Below, in pieces: positions 11,401 to 24,347 of a stretch of 64,000 nt of DNA. The DNA lies in assembly GCA_902805475.1 (NCBI GenBank), contig CADCSX010000005.1, forward strand, positions 1,437,501-1,501,500. Reading direction: 5' to 3'. The position numbers and the translations under genes were made by a program. Source of the stretch: Entonaema liquescens. Its lineage: Eukaryota > Ascomycota > Sordariomycetes > Xylariales > Xylariaceae. The notes under the pieces are model-generated. The model saw only the letters and a program-made list of their open reading frames with translations. It was not told the DNA's origin and searched no databases. Each line of letters starts with the position of its first letter. Within the stretch, counting starts at the first letter, position 1.

Positions 11401-14400
11401 ACTTCGTCGGCGGCGCTACATGCGTCCTTCTCACCCGTATAATTTCGGGCCTAAACATCGGCGTTTTCGGCCGCGCGAGAGGAAGTTTTTCTCCTAACGT
11501 AAGGGTTCCGGGATCTAGCCATGCTCATGCTTCAGCTGGGCGTGGGATTATGTCTCCGGGGTGGAGGTTTCTGAGTTGTCTCGCGGGGGTTCGGTTTTTA
11601 CCTGATGCGGTAGGTCTTTCATAACTTGGAAAAGTGTTCGTATTGTCAGAACCGGTTTCGCCCATTCCGTATCGTAACCGGCGATCTCAGGGATCTTGGA
11701 GAAACCACGATGTTATGCCATCTATATAATATCTTGATATATCTTGATAAAGCATGCAGGTAAGTGCCAATTAATACAACGCAGGGGAAATGATGCCTCC
11801 CCCAAATACACCCCCCTATAACTGCCTCAACTAAACCATTATAAGCGCCCACTCCATCGTTGCCCATCTCTAGCCATCTCTAAGCCCGGAAGATTCGTGT
11901 TACATAAATGGGGTGTATTTACGTACGTCACGCTGCATAAGTGGCTGGCATATGGCTTGTCTCCCACACCTCCCCCCACGGTTGCTAAGCCTGCACATTC
12001 CTCTGCGTGGGTGGCAGTCCCCTGGGAAATCTAGATACAAGACTCCTTTATATGCAGGGAGATTGCTGTTGATTATGCAGAGTAAGCATGTTTGCCACAA
12101 GGTGCTTCTCCTTCTAGAACGCGGAGTGCATCTAACAGACAGATCTAAGGGTTTAACCCTTTTCCGCTTCTTCTGACCTGATAAATCCGGAGATTGTGTA
12201 TCCTTGCCTAGCTGGGCAGTGTTGCCGGAGGAGAATAGTAATCTGTAGTTGCATTCAATCTTGAGACCAATGTGACTACGCGTTGCCAACTTTGGTGAAC
12301 ATTTCTTTCGGATATGTTGTATTACCTAGGTAGGTATTTAGTCTCACGGAAATATTTCCGTTGAGCTTCCCAGCGGGTTGAAGATGTGTAGTTATCCGAG
12401 AATATCAAGTATAAATATGCCTTTTAAGCATTAACCATGTTCCTGTAAAGGCTCATAGTTTCCATTTATCCATGGCTATACTCAACTATCCAAGATAGAT
12501 AGTCAACAAGAATGCGAGCTTTGATATGTATAGAAACGCAGAATGTCTTCAGATAGTTATAGCACCTTAAGGAATTCACGCTGAAGATACCCATTTTCAG
12601 AGCATAAGCGATTGTAGAATGTAACACAATGTACCATAGACTAACAGCACATAGATATAAAAAGTAATAGGATCGCCAGCAAGGACCCTCTTTTACTCGA
12701 GTCGAATAATTAGAGAAGAGTTCCTACTAGCCTACTCGTATAGCCTCCTAGATTAAGTAAATTTTCAAATCCCGACTTATGGTAAATTCACCATGCTATC
12801 CGAATACGCATACGCAACAACTCCACTGGAATTAACCGTGCCAGCATCACTCATTTCTTGGGCTGAAGAAAGGCACTCTTGCAGGTTTCCTTAGCTCTAT
12901 AACTACTTTATTGCCAAACCTCAGATAAGTCTCTTCTCGTAGTTATCCATGAAAACGAACTAGGACATCTTCGGTTTCCAGGCACATCACTTGAAAAAGA
13001 ACCCCCTTTTCTTCCCATATTTATGGCGCCAGCACTGTTGAAGAGGTAAGGCGACAGCTCTGGTTGGCTGATCTACATCTACCTAGGGATCTGTGTTTAC
13101 CATGAAGAAGCAATAACGTAAGCTCTATTTTAACCACACTCGCTGATATGTACTTGCGATTATCAGGCCCCTTAGCAACCGGTAACTTTCGCCTTGATTA
13201 GGTTGCACGTGGGATTGTCTGAGGCCATCAATTCCTTTGCAAGGAGGCGCCTGTTTTACACCGTTCTCGGATCTTCTAGCATGCCTATCTATTTCAATCC
13301 GTGTCTACCGGGACGAAACTAATGGTCCTATATCCACATCTCCAGTGTGCTGAAGTAGTTTCGGCATCACATACATGTAACAGCCGTGGAGGATGTGAGA
13401 CAGCCATAGGCCTCATCTGCGGGATGCCGATACGCCTGCTAACATTAATATATACATACCTCATATAGAGATAGTATACGGGTGCGTGCATAGGCCTAGA
13501 GCTAGTAAATGAGTCTAGAATCCTTTGGACTCACTCGGACGCAGTAGAGGTTTCACTCCTGATATATATAGAAGGACTTGATCTTCGGATGCTATCTGTA
13601 CACACTCGGATACCAACAGGCCAGATGTAAATAGAGCTACTTGACGTAGGAAAACTATACGCTCACCACGAAAACCTACATATCTATCTATCGACATGGG
13701 TATCCGTTTTATTTGTCCTACACCAACTTCTGGGTGCAATAAGACTGAGCGAGGCTGAGAGGGAGCGACGGGATTTGAAATGGAATCATGGGAGTAGAAT
13801 GAGATACTTCTAGCAAAGGAGTTGCTGAAAATGCTTATGTGAACGGATGGCAGATGCGTACGTAATAAAATACCCCCTTATTATGTCAGTTGCATATATA
13901 GTAGACAAGTAGACAGGTTATATAAAGTCAATACCCGTAAAGAGAGTTGTTCTCCTTTAAGTCGCAAGATCTCTAGGCAGATCTGCCTCTATTGTGGGTT
14001 TCTACAGCCTTGAGCCGACATAGTACGTGAGAAGATGTACACTTTCTTCGATCAGGTATCGGGATAAAATCATGGGAGGGTCGACTCCCGTTGTATGTTT
14101 TTAGCTGGGAGATGTCAATGTTGTTATTGAGTTTAAGTGTCTGTATATTAGGCAGCGAACGAGCCAGCGGGACAGAGGATAAAGCCGTACTGTATAAGAG
14201 CTACTCTGGTATAGCTTGAACGGCCATACAGCTGCGGACTTATAATGGACTGTGAGTCGAGCTATGTGCGCCGGGCATCCTTTATCAATATAACAATAGG
14301 CCAATCTCACTCTCATCCCATCTCATTCTTCCATCTGCTGTCTTTCACCTCCTTCTCCGCCTGGACGCCTCTCCGGCCGGACGACGGGTACATGCAGCAA

Positions 14401-15588
14401 GCAGGCAAGCGAAAGCCCGCCGTACGAGTCGTCCTCGAGCCCCATGTAGACTTTAACACTTTGGAATAGACATTATGCTAGTTTCGGAATCAGTCATAGT
14501 ATGTATACCTATATATATGAACGTATGAGACGAGTATGCCCGTCTACATGACCTAATGATCTAAATACGAGAGCACGGAGCGGAGATACATATTACGAGC
14601 ATGCAAAAACATATTGATCTAGGTTAGATAGCTTACGATACTAATAATGTCTGTTAAGCTTAGATCAGGGGCATGTAAGAGTGTATACCTTAGGTACCTA
14701 ACACTGTTTCAGCTTATTCCAATATCACGTTAGACAGGTCTAGATGCTGGACATTACATAGTATATATTGAGTGGTAATGACCATACGTAATTGCAAACC
14801 TCATATCCTGTTCGCAAGGGCTATTTTGGTTTGGGAACTGCCTAGAATTCGATCTGAACTGTCTGCACCAAAACATAATTGTTGGAACTAATTAGAGTGA
14901 AATACTATCTCAGGTAACTCCAATATATATTGATCAGGTTCGATCACAGCCTTAAGACCCTGCCTAGGGCTTTAAGGTAGAGTTAGATTGCTAGTAGCTT
15001 GAAAGGAATTCCAAAGCCAGACTGCTGTTACTGCGAGGAAATACATGATCGACGAACGCGACTGGTATAGGGTAGAGGTGGTTATCAACACTATTGCCCT
15101 CTACGGAGTATCAACATAGCTAAAGAGGGCACAAAGCCTGAGTCACATTGATAACAACTATCCAAAAGTAATAGCGTTGGAACAGATCGTATTGTTCATC
15201 TCTGGACTTCAGAGGCTTGAAAAAGGGGGAACTCAATACATAGCAAAAGACAGGCCAGCCGCGATAGCGACACTGGCAACCATCTACATAGGGCCGCTAT
15301 AAACTGTTCCGTTTCATTCGTATCTCCAAACCGAGACGCCGTACCGTAAGATCCAGCCCAGCACTCGTCCCGCCGCGACGATCTTGAAGTCGCAGCAGGT
15401 GGTATGAAAAGAATCAACAAAAAGCTGGTTTGCCGACCGACTAACAATAGCAAAGGAAAAAAAAAAGTCCAGACTAAGTAAATACCAGAAGTAGTTTTAA
15501 ATAGACAAGTATATCCCCATTTTGTCACGCATATCCCATATCCCATCATGATGCTACACGTCATGTTAGATTGCGGCTATGTATAATA

Positions 15589-16926
15589 CTAATCCCGCAC
15601 GGCATTTTCATCACCGAACGGGCTGCCATCTCGCGCTGTCAAGGATTTGCTTCTGTCGACGCGCGTCATCGAATCCCCTATTACTGCACTAAGGGAACTG
15701 TTATTTCTGTCGGTACGAGCAGGCGGGTCTGCAAAAGGACCCTGATCTACGACCGGCGTATCGTCAATTATTGTCACCGCATTGGACTCTCTTTCTCTGT
15801 GTGATTCCGGGACTTGCGCCAAACCGTCCTCGCCGTCATTGGGAGAAGATTTCGATTTCATGTCGATTGTCTTGGGTCCGCTGCCAACACGAACCACCTG
15901 AGGACGCACGGCAGTGGCCGTTGATGCGCTAGCATTTTTGAAAAAGGTAGCCCCGATACTGAAGGCCGGGGAAGGAGGCGGTTGATCATATTTTCCGTAG
16001 TCAACGGCTGGTACAGGTGGCGTTGAACTACCGCTATTGCTACTGGGAGCGCGCGACTTGACGCTGATGATAGATGGCTTGAGGAAATTGCCCTTCTGAG
16101 CCGGGAGAGGAGATACTATAGCGTTCTTTCCGTATATGGTAGATGCAACACTCGATCGTGGAGCATACGATGTCCGGGCAACTGATGAACGATCGCTATA
16201 ACCTGATATGCCCGAGTATGTCGAGTCTCGAAGATCACCAGGGACGAAGAAACGCTGCTCGTCGAATGGCGAACTGCTACCGTTTTCTGAGTGCGCGATA
16301 GGAATCGGTGGTACTGGAGGAACAAGGAGCGTAGGTGACGTAGGTGTAGCTCGGTTGGTTACGCCAGGAATGTATGCAATCTGGATGATGTTCGAAGCGC
16401 GAGTAAGGACGGTGGATGCAATCGAGTGCACGGTATGTGTCGATTCTCGTTTCGATCGGCTGGCATCCAACTCGTTCGGCATACCCGCAGCCTCCTTCGT
16501 GTGTTCCACGTCTCCTTGCCACGGTTCTGGTTCGTAGGGCGACCTCTTACTCTTGATGCAGAACCTCCAGACTAGATAAGTAATAATTGCAATAGCAGCC
16601 AAACCTCCCACTACACCACCCGCAATTGCACCGGCATTTGGCCCCTTACTGACTTGGGGAGTGTTGCTATCGGCGGTTGGATCCTTTAGACAGAAAGCCT
16701 TGGGACATTCATTGCAACCCTGAGCAGTGAATTGACATACTTCATCGGCGGCACAAGGAGGACACGTCGGCGCACCACCCTCACATTTTACGCAGCCATT
16801 TTGTCTTCTGGAGAAATGTGACGGGATATTTTCGTCTAGACCCTCAGGAGTCAGAGATAGTAATCCATAGTGAAGAGACCTAAACTTACTTAGGGAAAAC
16901 CCAACGAAACCCGGAACGCCTGCCAT
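15589..16926 (-). CDS. opy2: Opy2-like membrane anchor protein
   Basis: The product resembles fungal Opy2, the plasma-membrane anchor that recruits the Ste50 adaptor to the HOG/MAPK osmosensing branch. Read without introns it is 445 aa. Eight cysteines (45, 48, 55, 58, 64, 71, 74, 79) form the short extracellular Opy2 domain (CVKCEGGAPTCPPCAADEVC and CNECPKAFC). A glycine/alanine-rich membrane helix follows at about 98-122, then basic KSKR and a long Ser/Pro-rich cytoplasmic tail. The tail carries three similar acidic motifs, SPFDE, GPFADPP and SPFGDE, the last close to the C-terminus. No cleavable signal peptide is evident. A 54-nt in-frame segment near the N-terminus starts with a consensus GTAAGT donor and ends in TAG after a CTGAC branch-like site, so the exact N-terminus is uncertain. 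The family call rests on the cysteine pattern and topology. Confidence 0.88.
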   Translation of the reverse strand: MAGVPGFVGFSLSKFRSLHYGLLSLTPEGLDENIPSHFSRRQNGCVKCEGGAPTCPPCAADEVCQFTAQGCNECPKAFCLKDPTADSNTPQVSKGPNAGAIAGGVVGGLAAIAIITYLVWRFCIKSKRSPYEPEPWQGDVEHTKEAAGMPNELDASRSKRESTHTVHSIASTVLTRASNIIQIAYIPGVTNRATPTSPTLLVPPVPPIPIAHSENGSSSPFDEQRFFVPGDLRDSTYSGISGYSDRSSVARTSYAPRSSVASTIYGKNAIVSPLPAQKGNFLKPSIISVKSRAPSSNSGSSTPPVPAVDYGKYDQPPPSPAFSIGATFFKNASASTATAVRPQVVRVGSGPKTIDMKSKSSPNDGEDGLAQVPESHRERESNAVTIIDDTPVVDQGPFADPPARTDRNNSSLSAVIGDSMTRVDRSKSLTARDGSPFGDENAVRD

Positions 16927-17330
16927 TGGTACCTAGCAAAGGGAGTTTTGCCCTTGATGTGAAGGGTGACTTGAAAATTTAAACTTCGAAGAGGCCCGGA
17001 ATAAATGCTTCGATGGCGCTTCGATGGGGATCGACGATATGATGCTCAACGTTGAAGAACTTGGCTTGGCGGTGAGATGGACCCTGCCGCAGATCGGGTC
17101 TGGCTGACTAGAAGGTCTCGATTGGCGATTAATATCTAAGCGCAGCGCCCTCGTTCTTCGCCTCGAAGGTTGCGAAGTGATATCGGATAACACAGATGCG
17201 TCAAGCGTCGGAGGTGTTCGTCGTGATATCGAATCGGATGGGACTGGGATGGAAGAAGGGGGAGGCGCGGAAGTGTTTGGCGTTTGGCGTTACAGGTGAT
17301 GATTTAATTGATGGGGAGGATAAACGAGTG
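16927..17330 (-). promoter_or_regulatory. 5' leader/promoter of the Opy2-like gene with an 86-codon upstream frame
   Basis: An 86-codon frame (17193-16933, minus strand) ends in TAG only 6 nt before the proposed start ATG at 16926. It has no recognisable domain and is rich in Ser, Arg and Pro. It may be a chance frame, a regulatory upstream ORF, or part of a 5'-UTR intron whose acceptor is the same CTAG. The assignment as leader is by position. Confidence 0.35.
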
Positions 17331-20300
17331 ACAGAGAGACTAGCTCAAAGAAATGAATTCGAATAAGTGCAACCTAGGTTGCCATGGAAAAGAACATTTA
17401 ACAAAAGTCCACTGTGGTATCGATGGCAGCTTGTGCGAGTGATACTTTTTTGAATTTGCAGCGTGGTTAGAGTATGACAAGAGAGATGAATTGGTAAGAG
17501 GAAAAGAAGAATAGAACGAGGATGGATCCCGCATAACAGGAGTGGCAGAAACGGCAAAGTTTGGTAGGAGTTGCTTAGAGTGGGCAGAGGGGGCGTGGCT
17601 GCGGTGGGAAGGCCTGGAAGGTGGGAGTGCGAACTGCGAACTGCAAGAGGGATGGGGCCCTATGGGCAGGTGGAAAGCATAGAGGACAAGGTTAATTCGG
17701 CTTCATTAATTGAGGGATAGCCTGGTTAGTCCTGGGCGAAACAACCACAAGGAGCAAGAATAATGGGTCGATTTTACGGGTACGTACTATTAGCCAGCGC
17801 GGGTGCGTAGTACAAAATAACAAAATTACCAAATTAGGCGAAACAAACTCGTCTGGCAGGGACCAATCGCGCCATCTCATTGGACCGCTAGTCGCTGCTA
17901 AATAATCCTCCAGGACTATGGGATATTCTGTACCTTCTGATCCAGGAACAGCTCAAAACATGATTGAAAATAGACATGTGTCAAAGGGGAGAACAAAGAA
18001 AGAGATCGTCAAATAGTTCCATATTTCGAAGTTGCTCACCAGTCAGTAGAATAAGCATTTCTATTCCGTCTTCCTTCAAAGGATCCAGAAATAGAGAATA
18101 AGAAACCAATATCGAGTAGAAAGAACTCTTTAAAAGTGGTAAGTTTACGCACCATGTATACATATTCGTGTACATGTACATTGCTATTGCTATATATCTG
18201 ATTACTTAGTCTTAACTATTGGTAGGGGGGGCTAGACCTCTTGGATTTACAGGCCCACACGGACGGGCATCTTTCTGCCGTTCAATTGATCCTACTCGTC
18301 TGTCTGCACGTGAGTGCGTTGCGCTATTTTGATAAAAATGAGCGTAGTACTCGGAATCAGGTTCTTGGTGTTGTACGAAGCAATATCTTTTTAAATGATC
18401 CGGCCCCTCGCCCCGAATTTTATCGAATTGGATGTTCGACATCGAGAATGAAATTGTATCGCCGTCGGTAATCAATCAATATAATTAAGACGAATCATCA
18501 CTCGCGGCCTCTAAGTGCCATTCAATGCCGTTGCCGTTGCCGTTGCAGTACTGTTGCCGTTGTACTTCTACCGTCCCATGATGTTAATAAGTCGCTTATC
18601 ATTTTCTCCGGGAATGATGGGGATAAAATAATGGAAAACCTGCTAGCTACTTTTTAACTACATTTCACGAAAACGATTATTTGACGATTGCTTGTCGATT
18701 AAAGGCTTCTAAGAGTGGCCAAATTGTGAGAGACTGAGTATGGGTTAGATCTTCCTTCCTTTTTTTTTTTTTTTTTTTTTTTTTTTCAATTTTATGTGTA
18801 GGGAATCTTGCAAAAGGAAATCTTGTAGAAAAGATGAACGGTACCGAGAACGTATGCCTAGGTACCTACCTATCTAGGTAGGTATTTAACCCGACTAACT
18901 GCATGATATTCAGGCCAATCGAAGGGTTTGGGGTCGCCTGTTGAATGAATACTCGATGTAAGTTGAAAGTATAGCGAAGCTTACGTAGGAGCAGTAAAGA
19001 AAAGCTAGACTTTTACTTATAAGACGATTGGGCCCAAACCTCAAGGGAATAGACGTAGTCATATTAAAAAAAAAACAGATACTTATAGGTCGCCTCACAT
19101 TTGACTTTTAAGTAGAATGTTGAGACTTGTATACAATTTACCAGTCCTGCCCAGCGTGTTAAATCTAACACTTAGGACTTTCCGGTGATGAGGCGAGACA
19201 CGCATTAATGTAGTAAAATGGTTCAAGAGGCCAATGGAGCTGGTGTCCCAAACCCTGAGGCTGAATGAGAGGTGAAGCAATACAACCTGATGATACCTCT
19301 TTTCTTGCTTTATCTTTCCCACGTGATGCCCGAGGAGTTGTGTAGCCGACTTCAGGTTTATACATACCTTAATTATATGTAGAAGTGATTACTTGCATGT
19401 AGATAAAATAATGTTCGTAAGGCTGGATGTAACGCTTGTTGGTGACCAAGGATTCGATAACTGTGATATATGAGATGGTCTAAGTTTATAAGTAAAATTG
19501 TTGTTGCTCTCAACTTTATGGCACATAGTTAAAAGATCTTAGCAAAGGCTAGCACGGCACATATAGGTCTTATGTAATGTGAAATAATAGAGGCATATAA
19601 GATCAGCATATGTACGCGACGAAGAACTTGGAAGTTATTTTCACTAAATCTTGCACCGCCTCACTTTTTGTATCCACATCCACAAAGAAGGGGATACTCC
19701 ATCCAATGAGGCTACTAGGCCTCCACCAATTTCTCCTATTCCCTACTATTTTTAGCTCGTTTAACATTTAGCTCAATTAGACCCCTATGGTGCCTTAAGG
19801 TAAAAGGCAAACATGGACCCTTAACTTCACTATGACTGTTGTAAATTTCATTGTTGAAATTTGAAATTCTCAGCTTGCTAAGTAGTAAACTCGTATAGTT
19901 GATTAGATTTACGCTCATCGAATCGAGAAATGCGTAGCATATCATGTCTTTTATCGGGTGATGCTATCAAAAAGGTCCCTATGGCAGGCAGTACACGTAG
20001 GGCATTGGGGAAATTATGGGGATTTGGTTTCAAGCTAACGGCAAGCTGAGGTTACCAACGGACAAATTAGCCATCCCCTTGAAGAAAAAACCAATACCGA
20101 GAATATGCATTTAACAAATGGGCCCATGATTCGTATTCTGTAATAGAGCCAAACTCCGTGGTGTATAAGTCGGCATATTGAAACATATAATTGAAAAAAG
20201 ACATATTATACTAACATTGGATATGTTATCCTCTAGATAATTCAAAAAGAGGCAGGACAATAAGTGATGTTGGTCAGTAGCCATGCCTTCGCGAGGCTTG

Positions 20301-21124
20301 TCTCATCCCTTATCCCTGTGCTGACCAGTATGCAGTACTTAGTAGGCTATCGTGCGTATTACGCCTTGTTGGATTGATGCTATTTGCTAGCTCGCATTTG
20401 TGGCTGAAAGCCTGGAAGTTGGATCCGTCTTGAAAAAAACCTGTGAGTTGTGGAAGTTTTCACTTGCACTATCTACTGCATGTACTTCCTACTTCGATAA
20501 TCCTCCACAATCATCTTACTCACATCGAAATAGTGCAGGATATGCATGAAGAGATAGTAATAGGGAGTGGCATTGATGAATAGCTACATACCTACCTGAT
20601 GTAGATGCGTATGATATTAATTGACGTAGATGGCATATGTGATTATGTTTGTCTCTGAAAGGGGGGCAGGTGATAAATGCATTTCGAGCATTTTAGACAT
20701 TCAGGTATCTGGCAGTTGGAAAACAAGGTATGTAAGTATGTAGGTAAGTTTTATATCAGCCAATTAAATTGTTGCATGGCAACGGTACTAGCGCAGATAA
20801 TATACCTAGAGCATGACAAAGGCGACCTCCTGCACAGCTGCGTAGCGTGCTGCATAGTAGGCTGCATAGCAGTAATGTAACGGCTGAGTCGCCTATAATT
20901 TTGTGCTAAGCCACATCAGCCCTGGCAAACAAGTGTGAATAGGTTGTTACCTGAGTACGGGCATCAAGTTTGCAGGTGGATACCATTGATTGGAAGTACT
21001 CAGTCTCTTTTTCCTGCACGTTCTCCTTTTATGTACTTGTGTTATTAGCGGCCTCTCATATGGGGTTGCGTCCTGACGCGGATCCCATCCCAACCTGAAA
21101 AAGAAAAATACGAACGACCGCCCT
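17331..21124. other. Intergenic region, no recognisable gene
   Basis: Only frames below 90 codons occur and none has a motif I recognise. The region contains a GCCGTT-type microsatellite at about 18527-18546, a T27 tract at 18760-18786, a TAGGTACCTA palindrome at 18859-18868 and moderately AT-rich sequence from about 19.0 to 20.7 kb. Confidence 0.5.
18760..18786. repeat. Poly-T tract, 27 nt
   Basis: The longest homopolymer in the window, preceded by CTTCCTTCC. It is intergenic. Confidence 0.9.
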
Positions 21125-21477
21125 TCCTTCAACTTTCCCCTTAGAACACCTAAACCCTATTTTCACCCATCGCAAGGCATCCCCTTATGTCTTCGAGTAC
21201 TGGGTGATTGATTCATCAAATCGCTCGATACCCCTTCTCTCTTTTATTTACTTATTCTTGCAGCATTAGACTTGCTTGCAGACAGGCCGCCTTTTAATCT
21301 TCGATCCTGTGGGGAAACTTTGATTCTCGCGTGGCCCCTGGATCTTACATACGCTCGTCGCAAGTGTCGAGGAATCAACACAACACGAGCTTTAGAAAGC
21401 AAATATTAGAAGTAATAATACCTTAAACGGGTTGCGATCTTGTCATTTAAGACTGGCTGGTGTAGCCGACAGTCAAA
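21125..21477 (+). promoter_or_regulatory. Promoter/5' leader of the chitin synthase gene
   Basis: Pyrimidine-rich sense-strand DNA (for example CCCCTTCTCTCTTTTATTTA near 21231) precedes the chitin synthase start. A TTCTTGCAG at about 21255-21263 could be the acceptor of a 5'-UTR intron. The ATG at 21478 is in good context (GTCAAAATGGC). The role is inferred from position and composition. Confidence 0.45.
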
Positions 21478-24347
21478 ATGGCTTACAACGGTGGACACGC
21501 TGATGAGTATGACGGGCATCGTCTTCAAGACATGCCTGCCGGCAGCACGGTAAAGTTTAACCTTAACCATCACTTTGGATTTTTATCCACTTGCAAAGTC
21601 ACACAGCTAATTTTAACCTCGTTGCATACAGTATCACCTACCTCCTGTTGACCAAGACGAGGATGAATCGCAGCGTCATCTCCTGGGACAGACTCCGGGT
21701 CTTCACTACGAACAGGATCGGCTGGGTACCAACACCCCTCCAGCACGTCCAGTTTCGGCTTACAGTCTTACCGAGTCTTATGCTACAACCGCTCCCCCAA
21801 CTACACAGTCCCCAGCACCTCAATACACCGGCGAGTACGGAGGTGGCTATGGTGGACACCAGCTTGAGGATACCGGTTTCGGATACGGCAGACCTGCATC
21901 TACAGTTGACGGCGATGAGGGTTGGCTACGTCGCCAGCAGCCAGGCGGTGCCGGCGGTGGGTTGAAGCGTTACGCCACTCGAAGGGTTAAGCTAGTTCAG
22001 GGATCCGTTCTCAGCGCCGATTACCCCGTTCCCAGTGCTATCAAGAACGCCGTACAGGCTAAGTATCGAGACACTGAAAGCGGCAGCGGAGAATTTCTCA
22101 ACATGCGATACACGGCTGCTACCTGTGACCCGAACGACTTCACTCTGAAGAACGGTTACGATCTCCGACCTCGGATGTATAACAGACACACAGAGCTTCT
22201 GATCGCCATCACTTACTACAACGAAGACAAGCAACTTTTCGCCCGAACGCTTCACGGTGTGATGCAGAACATCCGTGACATCGTCAACCTCAAGAAGTCT
22301 ACTTTCTGGAATAAGGGTGGTCCTGCCTGGCAAAAGATTGTCGTCTGCTTCGTTTTTGATGGTATTGACAAGGCAGACAAGGAAACACTTGATGTCTTGG
22401 CGACCATCGGTGTCTTCCAGGATGGTGTCGTGAAAAAGGAGGTTAATGGGAAGGAGACAGCTGCCCACGTCTTCGAATATACTACCCAGTTGTCTGTTAC
22501 GCCGAACCAGCAGCTTATTAGGCCGGTGGACGACAGTCCTCAGACCTTACCGCCTGTCCAGATGATTTTCTGTCTGAAGCAGAAGAACACCAAGAAGATC
22601 AACTCTCACCGTTGGCTATTTAATGCGTTCGGTAGAATCTTGAACCCCGAGGTGTGCATTCTTCTCGATGCTGGTACTAAACCGGGACCGAAGTCGCTGC
22701 TTGCGCTTTGGGAAGGTTTCTACAACGACAAGGACCTTGGTGGTGCTTGTGGTGAAATCCACGCCATGTTGGGTAAGGGCGGCAAGAAGTTGATGAACCC
22801 TCTTGTCGCCGTCCAGAACTTCGAGTACAAGATCTCCAACATTCTGGACAAGCCCCTCGAAAGTTCGTTTGGTTACGTGTCTGTGTTGCCTGGTGCTTTC
22901 TCAGCGTACAGGTTCCGGGCTATCATGGGTCGACCGCTGGACCAGTACTTCCATGGTGATCACACTCTTTCCAAGATTCTCGGTCCCAAGGGTATTGAAG
23001 GCATGAATATCTTCAAGAAGAACATGTTCTTGGCTGAAGATCGTATCTTGTGTTTCGAGCTTGTCGCCAAGGCTGGGTCTAAGTGGCATCTATCATATAT
23101 CAAAGCTGCCAAGGGTGAGACTGATGTGCCTGAAGGTGCTCCCGAATTCATCAGTCAGCGACGACGTTGGCTCAACGGTTCCTTCGCTGCCACGTTGTAC
23201 TCGCTGATGCACTTCGGTCGTATGTATAAGAGTGGTCACAATATCGTCCGCATGTTCTTCCTACACATCCAGCTTATCTACAACGTCGCCAACGTATTGT
23301 TCACCTGGTTCAGTTTGGCATCCTATTACCTGACAACAACGGTTCTTATGGATTTGGTCGGAACACACACAGAACCCGGTCCCACTTCCGCTGAGAAACA
23401 CGGATGGCCTTTCGGTGACACAGCTACTCCTATCGTCAACATCATTCTCGAATATCTGTATATTGCCTTCCTGATTCTGCAGTTCATTCTGGCGCTTGGT
23501 AACCGTCCTAAGGGTTCCAAGTGGTCTTACATCGCATCGTTTGGCCTGTTCGGATTTATTCAGCTCTACGTCCTCATCTTATCTGGTTACCTAGTCGTGA
23601 ATGCCTTCCAGCCTCAAAATTTACCCCAGGGTGAAAGTGCTGGCGATGCGCTCAAGGATATGTTTACGGGTCAATCCGAGGTAGCCATCATTATCCTGGC
23701 GTTACTAGCGACATTTGGTTTGTACTTCATTGCGTCTTTTATGTACTTGGACCCATGGCACATGTTCCACTCGTTCCCGCAATACCTGGTTCTCATGTCG
23801 ACTTACATCAACGTTCTGATGGTTTACGCTTTCAACAACTGGCATGATGTCTCATGGGGTACCAAGGGTTCAGACAAAGCCGAAGCGCTACCGAAGGCTC
23901 AGGTTGTGAAGGATGAAAAGGGTGAGGCTGCTATCGAAGAAATCGACAAGCCTCAGGAGGATATCGACAGCCAGTTTGAGCAAACAGTCAAGCGTGCCTT
24001 GGCTCCCTTCAAGCCGGAGCCTGAGGATGACAGCAAGGATCTCGAAGATTCGTACAAGTCTTTCCGAACGTCGCTGGTCGTTGCTTGGTTGTTCTCGAAC
24101 TGCGCTCTCATTGTGGGCGTAACCAGTGACAAGCTAACTACATTCGGTGTAGGGGTAAGTTTGAATCCAGCCAAAGTAGATGAAGAGTTATATGCTAATC
24201 TCTTTGTAGGGTACCACGTCGGATCGAACAGCTCAGTTCTTCAAGTTCCTTCTTATTGCCACCGCAGCTATGTCCTTTATTCGTTTCATCGGATGCTGCT
24301 GGTTCTTGGGCCGAACCGGAATCATGTGCTGCTTCTCCAGACGGTAA
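21478..24347 (+). CDS. chsB: Class III chitin synthase (3 exons)
   Basis: This is a family-2 glycosyltransferase that polymerises UDP-GlcNAc into cell-wall chitin at the plasma membrane. Exons are 21478-21549, 21632-24154 and 24210-24347, giving 910 aa. Introns are 82 and 55 nt. The N-terminus is hydrophilic and Pro/Gly-rich up to about residue 134. The catalytic core contains LLDAGTKPG (D370), AEDR (E493-D494-R495) and the chitin-synthase signature QRRRW (533-537). About seven hydrophobic segments follow, including FFKFLLIATAAMSFIRFIG in the last exon, and the protein ends in CWFLGRTGIMCCFSRR. Length, N-terminal start MAYNGG and overall sequence agree with Neurospora chs-1/Aspergillus chsB (class III), not classes I, II or the myosin-linked classes. 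The second intron must be spliced: reading through it shifts the frame and replaces the conserved C-terminus. Confidence 0.97.

Larger units (their letters stand above)
5414..15588. other. 10-kb intergenic region, no recognisable gene
   Basis: Between the Ras stop and the end of the Opy2-like gene I see only short frames (at most 155 codons, the longest in low-complexity CT-rich DNA) without family motifs. The region carries homopolymers (A23 at 6771-6793, T19 at 7716-7734), microsatellites (CGCTAC at 7025-7048, an 8-bp unit at 8461-8492) and AT-rich stretches at about 12.4-12.8 and 14.5-15.0 kb. A pyrimidine-rich block at about 10.86-11.33 kb resembles a promoter but has no gene I recognise after it. 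Confidence 0.5.

Noticed and set aside
21992..22468. 158-codon minus-strand frame inside the chitin synthase gene
   Set aside because: It is antisense to a conserved catalytic exon and has no recognisable domain.
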